A DNA stretch of 60,932 nt from an uncultured Clostridia bacterium (GCA_944393255.1 CALXZP010000034.1:1-60932); one strand, 5' to 3'. Shown: positions 36,646 through 45,554, counted from the stretch's first letter. Notes: generated from the letters alone by a model not told the origin. A program made the numbers and translations.

Positions 36646-37578
36646 TTAAAAGTCAAACATAGGCGTGGAAAGATACCTTTCGCCGGTATCGGGCAGCAGG
36701 ACAACAATGACCTTGCCCTTGTTTTCCGGTCTCTGTGCAAGCTGTACAGCCGCGCAGAGAGCCGCACCGGAGGATATCCCGACAAGGATCCCTTCCACAG
36801 CCGCAAGCTCGCGTCCCGCTTCAAACGCTTCCTCGTTTTTTACTTTTATTATCTCATCATATATCTCCGTATTCAAAGTATCGGGAACGAAGCCTGCGCC
36901 TATACCCTGTATTTTATGCGCTCCGGCTCTTCCTTCCGAAAGCACCGGCGAATCTGCCGGCTCGACCGCAGCTATTTTTATGCTCGGATCCTTTGACCGC
37001 AGATATTCACCCACTCCTGATATAGTTCCTCCCGTACCTACTCCGGCAACAAATATATCTATTTTTCCGTCCGTATCATTCCATATCTCCGGCCCGGTCG
37101 TCGCTTTATGGCAAGCAGGATTAGCCGGATTAACAAACTGCCCGGGAATAAAGCTGCCCTCTATCTCCTTTGACAGCTCCTCCGCCTTCTCTATAGCGCC
37201 CTTCATACCCTTTGACCCGTCTGTGAGCACAAGCTCGGCGCCGTAAGCCTTCATAAGCATTCTGCGCTCAACGCTCATGGTCTCCGGCATTGTTATTATC
37301 ATCCTGTAGCCGCGCGCCGCTGCAACAGAAGCCAGACCTATCCCCGTATTTCCCGACGTCGGCTCGATTATCACAGCGCCCGGTTTCAGCTTTCCGCTCC
37401 TCTCGGCTTCGTCTATCATAGCCTTTGCGATCCTGTCCTTGACCGAACCGCCCGGATTGAACAGCTCAAGCTTTGCTATCACCGACGCTTCAAGCCCTTT
37501 TTTCCTTTCCAGATTTGACAGCTCAACGAGCGGCGTTTTGCCTATCAGCTCTGCTGCGCTTTTATATATTTTCGACAT
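36646..37578 (-). CDS. cysK: Cysteine synthase (O-acetylserine sulfhydrylase)
   Basis: A PLP enzyme of 310 residues making cysteine from O-acetylserine and sulfide. The PLP lysine is in [12 protein letters not shown] near residue 43, the substrate loop is [12 protein letters not shown], and the phosphate loop [12 protein letters not shown] follows. The ATG at 37578 has GGAGG seven bases upstream; the reading-frame extension of 35 codons is rejected. It lies 108 bases after metY in the same direction, with a perfect hairpin GCGGAAC/GTTCCGC (37634-37651) between them. Confidence 0.96.
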   Translation of the reverse strand: MSKIYKSAAELIGKTPLVELSNLERKKGLEASVIAKLELFNPGGSVKDRIAKAMIDEAERSGKLKPGAVIIEPTSGNTGIGLASVAAARGYRMIITMPETMSVERRMLMKAYGAELVLTDGSKGMKGAIEKAEELSKEIEGSFIPGQFVNPANPACHKATTGPEIWNDTDGKIDIFVAGVGTGGTISGVGEYLRSKDPSIKIAAVEPADSPVLSEGRAGAHKIQGIGAGFVPDTLNTEIYDEIIKVKNEEAFEAGRELAAVEGILVGISSGAALCAAVQLAQRPENKGKVIVVLLPDTGERYLSTPMFDF

Positions 37579-37686
37579 TTCATATCCTCCGTTTCTATTA
37601 TGAAGCTTTTTTACCTGCACAACCAGGATGACAGCGGAACAAACGTTCCGCGTCCGCCTTATAGGCAGGGGACGTCCGCGCATATG

Positions 37687-38970
37687 TCATATCTCAGCAA
37701 AAGCGTCCTCCAGCGCTGCGATCAGGTCATTTATATTCTCCGTCCCAACAGACAGGCGTATCGTATTGGGCTTTATGCCCTGTTCTTTGAGTTCTTCCTC
37801 CGTGCACTGCGAATGCGTAGTGGTAGCCGGATGTATAACAAGCGACTTGGAATCCGCTACGTTCGCCAGCAGAGAAAAGATCTCAAGACTGTCTATGAAC
37901 TTATGCGCTTCCTCCGCACCGCCCCTGATATCGAATGTAAATATAGACCCTCCGCCGTGCGGCAGATATCTTACATAAAGCTCATGCCCCGGTTCGCCCG
38001 GCAGAGACGGATGATGCACCGCTTCGACCTTAGGATGTCCTTTCAGATACTCTACTATTCGCAGAGCATTCTGAGTATGTCTTTCCACGCGCAGCGACAG
38101 CGTTTCAAGTCCCTGCAGGAATATGAACGCATGGAACGGCGAGATCGCGGCTCCCGTGTCTCTGAGCAGTATCGCTCTTATATATGTCACGAATGCAGCT
38201 CTGCCTGCAGCTTCGGTAAAGCTCACTCCGTGATATGACGGGTTCGGCTCACTGAACTGCGGGAATTTGCCGGACGCGCTCCAATCGAAGCTTCCTCCGT
38301 CAACTATGACTCCGCCTATAGCGGTACCGTGCCCGCCTATAAACTTTGTCGCGGAATGTATTACTATATCAGCGCCGTACTCTATCGGTCTTATAAGATA
38401 CGGAGTGGCAAACGTCGAATCGACTACCAGCGGTATATTGTGTCTGTGGGCTGTCTCCGCTATCTTTTCAATATCTATAAGATTTGAATTCGGATTTCCC
38501 ATAGTTTCTATAAACACTGCCTTTGTATCTTCTCTTATGACAGCCTCCAGCGCCTCCGCAGACGGTTCCGCAAAATCCGCCGTTATGCCGTATGCAGGCA
38601 GCGTATGCGCAAGCAGATTATACGTGCCTCCGTATATTGTTTTAGACGCAGCAATATGTCCGCCTCCCCACGCCAGCGCTTGGATCGTGTATGTTACCGC
38701 CGCCGCGCCCGACGCAACAGCCAGCGCTGCGGAGCCTCCCTCAAGCGCCGCCATTCTCTTTTCAAATATTTCCTGAGTGGGATTTGTGAGCCTGCCGTAG
38801 ATATTTCCCTCGGCTCTGAGCGCAAACCTGTCCGCCGCCTGCTGTGAGTCTCTGAACACAAACGACGCGGACGCATATATCGGGACCGCGCGCGCATCCG
38901 TTGCCGGATCCGGCTGTTCCTGCCCCACATGCAGCTGCTTTGTTTCAAAACTCCATTCTCTTTTTGCCAT
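37687..38970 (-). CDS. metY: O-acetylhomoserine aminocarboxypropyltransferase
   Basis: A 427-residue Cys/Met metabolism PLP enzyme making homocysteine from O-acetylhomoserine and sulfide. The N-terminus (ETKQLHVGQ), VPIYASASFVF and the YGRLTNPTQ segment are typical of the MetY group. The PLP lysine is in HSATKFIGGHGTAIGG near residue 205. GGAGGT precedes the ATG. The gene heads a metY-cysK sulfur assimilation unit driven by a consensus promoter at 39019-39046. Activity as a cystathionine gamma-lyase or synthase is less likely given the insertions around residue 240. Confidence 0.93.
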   Translation of the reverse strand: MAKREWSFETKQLHVGQEQPDPATDARAVPIYASASFVFRDSQQAADRFALRAEGNIYGRLTNPTQEIFEKRMAALEGGSAALAVASGAAAVTYTIQALAWGGGHIAASKTIYGGTYNLLAHTLPAYGITADFAEPSAEALEAVIREDTKAVFIETMGNPNSNLIDIEKIAETAHRHNIPLVVDSTFATPYLIRPIEYGADIVIHSATKFIGGHGTAIGGVIVDGGSFDWSASGKFPQFSEPNPSYHGVSFTEAAGRAAFVTYIRAILLRDTGAAISPFHAFIFLQGLETLSLRVERHTQNALRIVEYLKGHPKVEAVHHPSLPGEPGHELYVRYLPHGGGSIFTFDIRGGAEEAHKFIDSLEIFSLLANVADSKSLVIHPATTTHSQCTEEELKEQGIKPNTIRLSVGTENINDLIAALEDAFAEI

Positions 38971-38996
38971 AATATAACCTCCGTTGCCGTCATTTC

Positions 38997-39051
38997 CTAT
39001 TGTTTTGATATGATTTATATTATAGCATACTTTTTCCGTTTGTCAATAGGT
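38997..39051 (-). promoter_or_regulatory. Promoter of metY-cysK with flanking inverted repeat
   Basis: TTGACA (39041-39046) and TATAAT (39019-39024) on the minus strand, 16-base spacer. CCTATTG (38997-39003) and CAATAGG (39045-39051) form a 7-base inverted repeat flanking the core promoter. No SAM riboswitch or T-box is visible; the leader is only about 40 bases. Confidence 0.65.
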
Positions 39052-39083
39052 TTTTCAAAAAAAATACGGCTTTGCTCCCAAGC

Positions 39084-40400
39084 TTATTTTTTTCGTCTCT
39101 TCCATTCCTTGATCTGTTCCAGTCTCGCTTTGAATTTTGCCTCTGCGCCCTGAGTTGTCGGACGGTAGTATTCCCTGCCGATGAGCGCGTCCGGCATACA
39201 CTGCATGTCCGTCAGCTTTTCCTCCGCGTCGTGCGCATACTGATAACCCTTGCCGTAGTCAAGCTCCTTCATAAGCTTTGTCACTGCATTTCTCAGCACT
39301 GCCGGAACAGGTTCGGAAAGCATATTGAGCGCGTCCTTCTTTGCATTTTCGTACGCCATATACAGAGCGTTCGATTTCGGCGCCGCAGACATATACACAA
39401 CGGCTTCGGCAAGATGTACCGAGCATTCGGGCATACCGATAAAATGACATGCCTGATAAGCCGCCACCGCTATCTCAAGCGCTCTGGGATCTGCCAGCCC
39501 TATATCCTCGCTTGCAAAGCGTGTTACGCGTCTTGCTATATACAGCGGATCCTCGCCCGCCTCAAGCATACGCGCAAGCCAGTATACCGCCGCGTCCGGA
39601 TCGGAATTGCGCATTGACTTGTGCAACGCGGATATAAGATTATAGTGCTCCTCCCCATTCTTGTCATACAGCAGCGACCTCTTAGAGGTACACTGCTCAA
39701 GCGTATCTTTCGAAACAGTTATAGTATCGCCGTCTGTATCGCCGTTTATAACTACCATCTCAAGCGTTGATAAGGCTGTACGGGCATCTCCGTTTGCAAA
39801 ATTCGCTATCATACGAAGCATATCCGGCTTTACCGATATTTTTTTATCCCCAAAACCGCGCGGGTCGCTTATCGCTCGTTTTAGAAGCAATTCGATATCA
39901 TCCGCATCGAGCGCCTGGAGAACGAACACCTTGCACCGTGACAAAAGCGCTCCGTTTATTTCAAAAGACGGATTTTCAGTAGTCGCGCCTATAAGTATTA
40001 TGCTCCCCTTTTCCACGAACGGAAGGAACGCGTCCTGCTGGGCTTTGTTGAACCGGTGTATCTCATCTACAAACACTATTGTCTTTTCTCCGTACCGCCG
40101 GTTGCTTTCCGCCTGACGCATGACCTCGCGTATTTCCTTTATACCGCTCGTAACGGCTGAAAAATCTATAAATTCCGCCTTTGTATGATTTGCTATAAGT
40201 CTTGCAAGGGTGGTCTTTCCCACTCCCGGAGGTCCCCAGAATATCATGGACGATATCCTGTCACTCTCTATAAGCCTGCGAAGCACCTTACCGCTGCCCA
40301 TTATATGCTTCTGTCCTACGTATTCTTCAAGGCTGCGCGGTCTTAATCTCGCCGCGAGCGGCCGCGCATCGTCGTTTTCAAAAAAGGTCTGCTGTTCCAT
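39084..40400 (-). CDS. rarA: Replication-associated recombination ATPase RarA
   Basis: An AAA+ ATPase of 438 residues (RarA/MgsA, related to clamp loaders), acting at stalled replication forks. It begins with PLAARLRPRSLEEYVGQKH, then Walker A GPPGVGKTT near residue 57, Walker B VFVDEIHRF near residue 110, the sensor region ATTENPSF, and the C-terminal tetramer domain with DPALY-like segments (EDPLYIARRV). GGAGG precedes the ATG. A promoter lies at 40439-40467. Single-gene transcript. Confidence 0.94.
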   Translation of the reverse strand: MEQQTFFENDDARPLAARLRPRSLEEYVGQKHIMGSGKVLRRLIESDRISSMIFWGPPGVGKTTLARLIANHTKAEFIDFSAVTSGIKEIREVMRQAESNRRYGEKTIVFVDEIHRFNKAQQDAFLPFVEKGSIILIGATTENPSFEINGALLSRCKVFVLQALDADDIELLLKRAISDPRGFGDKKISVKPDMLRMIANFANGDARTALSTLEMVVINGDTDGDTITVSKDTLEQCTSKRSLLYDKNGEEHYNLISALHKSMRNSDPDAAVYWLARMLEAGEDPLYIARRVTRFASEDIGLADPRALEIAVAAYQACHFIGMPECSVHLAEAVVYMSAAPKSNALYMAYENAKKDALNMLSEPVPAVLRNAVTKLMKELDYGKGYQYAHDAEEKLTDMQCMPDALIGREYYRPTTQGAEAKFKARLEQIKEWKRRKK

Positions 40401-40438
40401 ATGCCGCCTCCGGATCTGTTCTGTATTTTTACTCTTTT

Positions 40439-40467
40439 ATTCTATCACAGTACGGCTGCAAAGTCAA
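40439..40467 (-). promoter_or_regulatory. Promoter of rarA
   Basis: TTGACT (40462-40467) and TAGAAT (40439-40444) on the minus strand with a 17-base spacer. Confidence 0.6.
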
Positions 40468-40539
40468 TGAAGCGCCGCAAAATGTTAGTGTCAAGCGAAA
40501 ATCGGCATTGACCATTTTCTTTTTTATCGGAGAATGATA

Positions 40540-40568
40540 TTGTATTTGTGTGATACCTATGATATAAT
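40540..40568 (+). promoter_or_regulatory. Promoter of the Imm5-like gene
   Basis: TTGTAT (40540-40545) and TATAAT (40563-40568), 17-base spacer, 67 bases upstream of the start codon. Confidence 0.55.
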
Positions 40569-40635
40569 CAAGAAAAGAGATAATACCAATGCAAGTATGA
40601 ATACATAATAAATGATCACCGCCGGGGGAATTAAA

Positions 40636-41178
40636 ATGAATTGGACAGACGATGTAAAAAAGAGGCTCAAAAATAAAAATCAGATATTGTTCGCTAAAAA
40701 CTCGGAGTATCTGCATGATCTTGCACTGCTGCTCAAAGAACAGGAGCACAGGACGGCTGTACTCTGGGCATTTGAGCTTGCGGCCGGCTCTGTCGGCATA
40801 TTGGAAGAAAAATACCCCAACGAAAAAAGACCTGCGGAGGCGCTGGACGCCGCCCGTGACTGGGCTGCCGGAAAAATCAAAATGCGCCCGGCTCAGCGCA
40901 AGATCTTAGACTGCCACGCCTTTGCCAAGGAGCTTGAAAGCAAGGAGGATATTGCCATATGCCACGCCATCGGTCAGGCATGCTCAACCGTCCATACCGC
41001 CGGACATGCAATGGGATATCCGATATACGACCTTACAGCCGTCATACACAGATACGGCATTGAGAGCTGCACGGAAGCGGTCGAAAACCGAAAAAGGGAA
41101 TATATCAAAAAACTGCTTTATTGGAAAGAGCATTTACGCAGCTATTTAGGGGATTGGGCTGACTTCATGTACAAATGA
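40636..41178 (+). CDS. Imm5-like putative immunity protein
   Basis: A 180-residue, mostly helical cytosolic protein. The alternation of Ala-rich helices (TAVLWAFELA, EALDAARDWAAGKI) and the segment SCSTVHTAGHAMGYPIYDL-like region near residue 118 (STVHTAGHA) match what I know of the Imm5 putative immunity protein family of polymorphic toxin systems. The ATG at 40636 follows GGGGGA; an upstream in-frame extension is not preferred. No toxin gene is adjacent on either side, so it would be an orphan immunity gene. Family assignment is from pattern recognition only. Confidence 0.65.
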   Translation: MNWTDDVKKRLKNKNQILFAKNSEYLHDLALLLKEQEHRTAVLWAFELAAGSVGILEEKYPNEKRPAEALDAARDWAAGKIKMRPAQRKILDCHAFAKELESKEDIAICHAIGQACSTVHTAGHAMGYPIYDLTAVIHRYGIESCTEAVENRKREYIKKLLYWKEHLRSYLGDWADFMYK

Positions 41179-41260
41179 CCGCAGTCCGCTCCGTCAGTCT
41201 TGATCTTCAGACAATACAATAAAAAGAAAAGCCGTAAATAAACTTTTTAAGAGCAGCAAA

Positions 41261-41288
41261 GACGCAGAGCGGACTGCCGCCCTGCGTC
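41261..41288 (-). terminator. Terminator of the zinc-ribbon operon
   Basis: A 12-base-pair stem with a CAGT loop, ends GACGCAG/CTGCGTC, followed on the minus strand by TTTGCTGCTCTT. The inner part, GCAGTCCGCTC and its complement, also recurs inverted at 41181-41191, allowing an alternative pairing in a plus-strand transcript. Confidence 0.6.
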
Positions 41289-41359
41289 AATGGTAATGGC
41301 ATTTTTGTGCCGGACAGACCGAGAACATTTTCTTCTGAACGCTGTACGGCACATATTAT

Positions 41360-42178
41360 CTATCTCCAGCCCATAGCCTTTTCACGCGCTATGAATACAT
41401 CCTTGTTTGCACGTTCTACGGCATTAAATTCGCTTTCACATTCCTCCATGGTCTTTCCCTGAGGCGAATACCATGACGTCCTGCCGAAAAGGCGCTTGTT
41501 TTCGTCTGTTTCAAACGTATAGCCGTGGTATGCATACAGCGCATTAATAAGCATTCTAAGCTCCGTCTGCGACAGCTGATATGTATCTTCTTCAGTAAAC
41601 TGTTCGCTGCCCAAACGGTATTCCTGTAAATACTGCTCGGACGAACCGCTCCACGTGCTCCTTTGGCTGACGGCGTTTCCCGCCGCGGCAGCGGCTGTCG
41701 GAGCTTCGCTGTTCTGTACCAACACAGTCGCGGACGGCGTACTCTGTACAGCATCGGCGTTCGCCGTAACGCTTACTGCCTCACGGGTGCTCTGCACCTC
41801 AGACACGTCCGGCCCGGCATTTCTATTTTTCTTTATCATCCACAGACCTGCAAAGCCCGCCGCGATCAAAGCAGCGCAGACAGCTGCACCTATCAAGATA
41901 GTTATTTTTTGCTTTTTGTCTGCCCGCGCAGCAGTGTAAACGGTCGATTTGATATGTGAACCATCAGTCGCATCCGACATCTGAAACGGTGCAGAACTAT
42001 CAGCCTTTGCTCCGCATTCGGGGCAAAACATCCCCTCATACTGCGCGCCGCAGTTTTTGCATTTTATATACGCCGCCTCAGGCTCTGCGACCGATGCAGA
42101 CGCCTGCTCTTCGGCTCTTGCTCCGCATTCATGACAGAACGCTCCTTCAAATTCAGTTCCGCAGTTTGAACACTTCAT
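41360..42178 (-). CDS. Double zinc-ribbon membrane protein with YARHG domain
   Basis: A 272-residue protein. Two zinc ribbons occupy residues 1-20 (CSNCG...CHECG) and 38-57 (CKNCG...CPECG). One membrane segment lies near 103-126 (IGAAVCAALIAAGFAGLWMI), followed by a Ser/Ala linker. The C-terminal ~70 residues fit the YARHG domain: LSQTELRMLINALYAYHGYTF, given here as its start near residue 205, then WYSPQ. YARHG domains are extracellular and of uncertain, probably wall-binding, function. GGAGG precedes the ATG at 42178. Third gene of a three-gene run of zinc-ribbon proteins. Confidence 0.8.
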   Translation of the reverse strand: MKCSNCGTEFEGAFCHECGARAEEQASASVAEPEAAYIKCKNCGAQYEGMFCPECGAKADSSAPFQMSDATDGSHIKSTVYTAARADKKQKITILIGAAVCAALIAAGFAGLWMIKKNRNAGPDVSEVQSTREAVSVTANADAVQSTPSATVLVQNSEAPTAAAAAGNAVSQRSTWSGSSEQYLQEYRLGSEQFTEEDTYQLSQTELRMLINALYAYHGYTFETDENKRLFGRTSWYSPQGKTMEECESEFNAVERANKDVFIAREKAMGWR

Positions 42179-42224
42179 AACAGCTCCTCCTATAGCTTCA
42201 AAACAAATTTCACACCATACCGCG

Positions 42225-43637
42225 TCAATTATAATCATCCGGCATTTTGAAATCCGCCGTGACATCGCCGGTCTCCAGATTTATACGCTTGTATCTGCAA
42301 TATGTATATGTCTCATTCAATGTGGTATCACACTTTGTGGACGTCAGCATCAATTCATTGCCGGCCGCAGAGACAGCAATATCACTGAGAGAAAATCCGC
42401 TGTCTACACCTATTCTCCATAGCATCTCACCATCAAGATCCAATGCAATAACAGCATCGGGCGATGAACTGCGGCTATCTCTGAGCAATATCCTGTCCGC
42501 TGCGATATACATCATTTTATCGGGATAATATTTGGGGCTCAAAATATCCGATCCGTCGCCGGGCTCGATAATATGAAGCTCATTATCTGCATAAATATAT
42601 AAGCGGTCATTTTTAAAGGCGCAGTCCTGGCTGCTTTTAAACTCCTTCGACCACAGCTCCGTTCCTCCTATATCATAGCACTTAACTGTATACGGCTCGC
42701 TTATATACGTGTATGTAATATACTTTTGATAATCGGGAGAGAACATAACGCTGTATTCGGTATTTCCCCCGTCGAACGAAACCGTACAGTACCCATATTC
42801 GTCAAAAGACCATGTCTCAAGACGGTTTCCTATTATACGGGTGAATTGATAGGTATCAACAGAACGCGCGACTATCTCTGTTGACTTCTGTATGTCCAGT
42901 CCTCCTTCACCAAAAATAGATGAAATGACCTTCTTAACATCTTCCTCTTCATAGCCCTTGGGATATTCGGGATCTTCTGTAATATAACAATTGTTCAGCA
43001 CGGCGTATTCCGCATTAGTGCCGTCAACATTGGAAAACATAGATACTCCGCCGAAATCACCCAGTATCGTTACATAATCGTTGCTTACCAGCCGTGCATC
43101 CGAAGCTCCGTAAGTTCCGCGCGCCACCACTTGCGTTACAGAAGAATTGCTGTAGTAATACTCAGATTCGACCGCTACGGTAAAGCTGTTTGCGTCCTCC
43201 GCAGCCAGCTGCGAAGCTACCGATCCGGTGTATATAACCTTAAAGCCGTCAAAGATATTTTGGCTGCGCACAAAATGCTCGGCAATATTTCCGTACGGAG
43301 TAATATAGTCGTTTACATATGACGAATTGCTGAAATACTCGTTTAATAATTTTCCCTCCGCAGTTAACGGACTGTTTTCGGAGCTTGCCGTTTGCTGTGT
43401 TTCTGTGCCTCCGCTTTTGGAGGAACTGAGTTCAACGGCAAATATTATCCCGAATACTATTATGATCAATGCAGCCGCGGCGGCAATGATATATATTAGC
43501 TTTCTGTTCCGCGCTGTTTCGGCTGCTGCCGGTACCGCACTGTCAGCCGGCGCAGCGTCAGCAGTTATTTGTGCACCGCATCCATTGCAAAACTTTACCC
43601 CTTCTTTCAGCTCTTTTCCGCAGTTTTTACAATACAT
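42225..43637 (-). CDS. Zinc-ribbon membrane protein with propeller-like ectodomain
   Basis: A 470-residue protein. The N-terminal zinc ribbon MYCKNCGKELKEGVKFCNGCG is at residues 1-21 (Cys 3, 6, 18, 21). A membrane segment spans about 48-68. The outside part has a helical/mixed region to about residue 230. A beta-rich region then carries repeated strand motifs (CYDIGGTELWSKEF, YADNELHIIE, IALDLDGEMLWRIG) like PQQ/Kelch-type blades. No enzyme motif is seen. Such zinc-ribbon anchored ectodomain proteins are common in Clostridia but uncharacterised. A GGAGGT site precedes the ATG. Confidence 0.72.
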   Translation of the reverse strand: MYCKNCGKELKEGVKFCNGCGAQITADAAPADSAVPAAAETARNRKLIYIIAAAAALIIIVFGIIFAVELSSSKSGGTETQQTASSENSPLTAEGKLLNEYFSNSSYVNDYITPYGNIAEHFVRSQNIFDGFKVIYTGSVASQLAAEDANSFTVAVESEYYYSNSSVTQVVARGTYGASDARLVSNDYVTILGDFGGVSMFSNVDGTNAEYAVLNNCYITEDPEYPKGYEEEDVKKVISSIFGEGGLDIQKSTEIVARSVDTYQFTRIIGNRLETWSFDEYGYCTVSFDGGNTEYSVMFSPDYQKYITYTYISEPYTVKCYDIGGTELWSKEFKSSQDCAFKNDRLYIYADNELHIIEPGDGSDILSPKYYPDKMMYIAADRILLRDSRSSSPDAVIALDLDGEMLWRIGVDSGFSLSDIAVSAAGNELMLTSTKCDTTLNETYTYCRYKRINLETGDVTADFKMPDDYN

Positions 43638-43719
43638 TTGTTTATACCTCCGTATTTGATTAATTTATTGTATGGTCAATAGGCTTTCGTATCACTGCTT
43701 ACACATACCTAAAACAGCG

Positions 43720-44715
43720 TCAGTCGAGAAAAAGATCCCGCAGCATATAGCTAGAGTACAGATCGGAGAACCAATCATCCACTTCACCGCTGCTTTCGAA
43801 GCTGCCCTCTTCCCCATTTATATAATAATTTAATCTTTGGGGCACGGCGCGTTCTTTATCCTCTTTTTCGACATAAAACATTACGGTATATTCCGAATCC
43901 GGATCTATCCTTTCGCCCGATGTTATCGCCTTATTGATATCCCCGGTAACTGTGACTATCCCGTCATATACGCCTTCGCCGAGCACATTGAAGCGTGCAA
44001 GCTCTGTACACTCCCATTTTGCATCTTCCGATATACTGTCGATAAGATCGCCGTAGGTAACCCCGGACGCATACTGATACTCCTTTGCGATATCAATGCA
44101 TACGCATCCCTGATATATGTTATAGAACTGATAAAACATGAGCATGCCCACAAGTCCCATAACCCATTCTGCCGGTTTTGCAAATTTATGTCTCCTGCGT
44201 TCAAGGATCTCATAAACAACCATTACAGCCAATGCTAAGATCATCAGCCACGCGCTTACGCCTATTCTTATCATCACGATGACCTCGAAGATCCCTACAA
44301 CAAAGCTGACTACCGCATGCAGATCCTTTTCATCGCTGAACAGTATATCAGACGCAAAGCCGATAAGCGCAAACACCCAAAAGCCGATTATCCAGCCAAT
44401 GCCTATATCCAGCTTGAACATCAAAACCGACGCCGCTATCACAAGCGCAAGATCGAACAGAGTTGACAGCATACCGCCGCCTTCAGCCTTCGTTCCTTTT
44501 GCCGCTGCCGCCCCGCTTTCTGCGGCATCACCGCCGTCCGCCGCTGCGCCGCTGCCTCCGTTTTCATTCACAGACTCCGCAGCGGTTTCATCGGCTTCAT
44601 TATTCCCCTCGCCCGTCCGCAGTCCCTCTTCCATCACAGCTTCCTCCGCCGCTTTCGTTCCGCAGCACGGACAAAACTTGCCTTCAAATTCATTTCCGCA
44701 ATTAATACATTTCAT
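43720..44715 (-). CDS. Zinc-ribbon multi-pass membrane protein, function unknown
   Basis: A 331-residue protein. A zinc ribbon (CINCG...CPCCG) occupies residues 3-20; then an acidic, Ala/Gly/Glu-rich linker to about residue 80. Five or so hydrophobic segments lie between 82 and 205. The C-terminal 125 residues are soluble (EYQYASGVTYGDLIDS...). The ATG at 44715 has AAGGA nine bases away; the ATG three codons earlier abuts that site. The first 16 residues match those of the YARHG paralogue (MKCxNCGxEFEGxFC). Promoter at 44847-44876, leader containing the palindromic repeat. Confidence 0.7.
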   Translation of the reverse strand: MKCINCGNEFEGKFCPCCGTKAAEEAVMEEGLRTGEGNNEADETAAESVNENGGSGAAADGGDAAESGAAAAKGTKAEGGGMLSTLFDLALVIAASVLMFKLDIGIGWIIGFWVFALIGFASDILFSDEKDLHAVVSFVVGIFEVIVMIRIGVSAWLMILALAVMVVYEILERRRHKFAKPAEWVMGLVGMLMFYQFYNIYQGCVCIDIAKEYQYASGVTYGDLIDSISEDAKWECTELARFNVLGEGVYDGIVTVTGDINKAITSGERIDPDSEYTVMFYVEKEDKERAVPQRLNYYINGEEGSFESSGEVDDWFSDLYSSYMLRDLFLD

Positions 44716-44788
44716 ACCATTCATTCCTTTTCATCTTTTGTTTTATCTCCGTCCGCGGCATTGCCGCCAATACCGCCCGAACGGCTTT

Positions 44789-44856
44789 AATGTGTTTATT
44801 TTAACATATTTGCAATGCGTTCAGCATTGCTTCATTAACTGTATTTATTATAACAT
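44789..44856. repeat. Palindromic repeat, single unit (same family as 6407-6706)
   Basis: Borders TGTGTTTATTTTAACATAT and TGTATTTATTATAACATAT flank the hairpin GCAATGC/GCATTGC. The right border supplies, on the minus strand, the TATAAT box of the promoter at 44847-44876. Confidence 0.7.
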
Positions 44857-44876
44857 ATTTTTAAATCATTTGTCAA
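44847..44876 (-). promoter_or_regulatory. Promoter of the zinc-ribbon operon, -10 box inside the repeat
   Basis: TTGACA (44871-44876) lies outside and TATAAT (44847-44852) inside the palindromic repeat border; 18-base spacer. The transcript would run through the repeat hairpin, giving a leader of about 125 bases. Confidence 0.55.
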
Positions 44877-44971
44877 TACATAGGTCTTATTATTTACGCT
44901 CTATATATCGTTGAAATTTTTATGCAAATACCTTAAAGTTATATCATATAATAACTATAGAGGTGTTTTTC

Positions 44972-45325
44972 ATGAATATCGACCGCGAAACAGTATCATA
45001 TTTAATAGGTCAGCGCATACATGAGCTGCGCAGACAGCGCAGAATGAGCCAGGAGGAGCTTGCGCTTTTATCCGATATCCATCCGGCATATCTCGGGCGG
45101 GTGGAACGCGGCGAAAAATGCCCGACCGTGCAGACGCTTTTTAAAATATCCCGTGGGCTGAAGGTACCTCTTTCTCAGCTCACTGATATTGAAGCGCCTC
45201 TGGAGCATACCAGCCTTGAAGCTGTACAGCGTATACAAAACGCGCTCAGCGGACTTGACGCGGAAGAAGCCGTACTGATCGCCGAAATTGTCGAAAAGGC
45301 GGCGGCTCTTAAAAAGAACGTTTGA
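44972..45325 (+). CDS. XRE-family helix-turn-helix regulator
   Basis: A 117-residue regulator. Residues 10-65 form an XRE/Cro-type domain: IGQRIHELRRQRRMSQEELA (helices 1-2), then SDIHPAYLGRVERGEKCPTVQTLFKISRGL, which is the recognition helix and the rest of the fold. The C-terminal 45 residues are helical and probably dimerise. The ATG at 44972 follows GAGGTG by seven bases; the GTG three codons earlier overlaps that site. A TATAAT lies 20 bases upstream at 44947-44952. The 3' end overlaps the convergent small gene at 45309 by 17 bases. Its target is unknown; inverted repeats at 45610-45660 are a candidate. Confidence 0.88.
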   Translation: MNIDRETVSYLIGQRIHELRRQRRMSQEELALLSDIHPAYLGRVERGEKCPTVQTLFKISRGLKVPLSQLTDIEAPLEHTSLEAVQRIQNALSGLDAEEAVLIAEIVEKAAALKKNV

Positions 45326-45554
45326 TCTCGTCCTCCGTCATATTCGGGTCAAGTCCCAGTATTTTATATAGTTCAACCAGCACAAAAGCGTTGTGCGTAT
45401 TTAAAGCGGCGATCGCTTCGGCTTCGCCGTGTTTTCCTATTCTACGCAGGAATATTTCAAGTTCACCTGTATAATAACAGGAAATAAGCTCGTCTGTCTC
45501 AAACCTGCGCAGCATATCGTCGTAAGTTTTCGTGTTTTCGTCTATCATCGTCAT
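45309..45554 (-). CDS. Small hypothetical protein
   Basis: An 81-residue acidic protein (MTMIDENTKTYDDMLRR...). It looks entirely helical, with a hydrophobic middle (NAFVLVELYKILGL) and a charged C-terminus. I recognise no family. The ATG at 45554 has AAAGGA about ten bases upstream. A TATAAT-like -10 box lies near 45592 on the same strand, without a good -35. The last 17 bases overlap the 3' end of the XRE gene, tail to tail. Could act with the XRE regulator; that is only neighbourhood. Confidence 0.5.
   Translation of the reverse strand: MTMIDENTKTYDDMLRRFETDELISCYYTGELEIFLRRIGKHGEAEAIAALNTHNAFVLVELYKILGLDPNMTEDEIKRSF

Noticed and set aside
36646..37683. A 35-codon upstream extension of cysK
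   Set aside because: The ATG at 37578 has a strong GGAGG site and gives the usual family length; the extension reads through the metY-cysK gap and its hairpin.
38971..39083. SAM riboswitch or T-box before metY
   Set aside because: The leader is only about 40 bases, too short for either, and no conserved core is visible.
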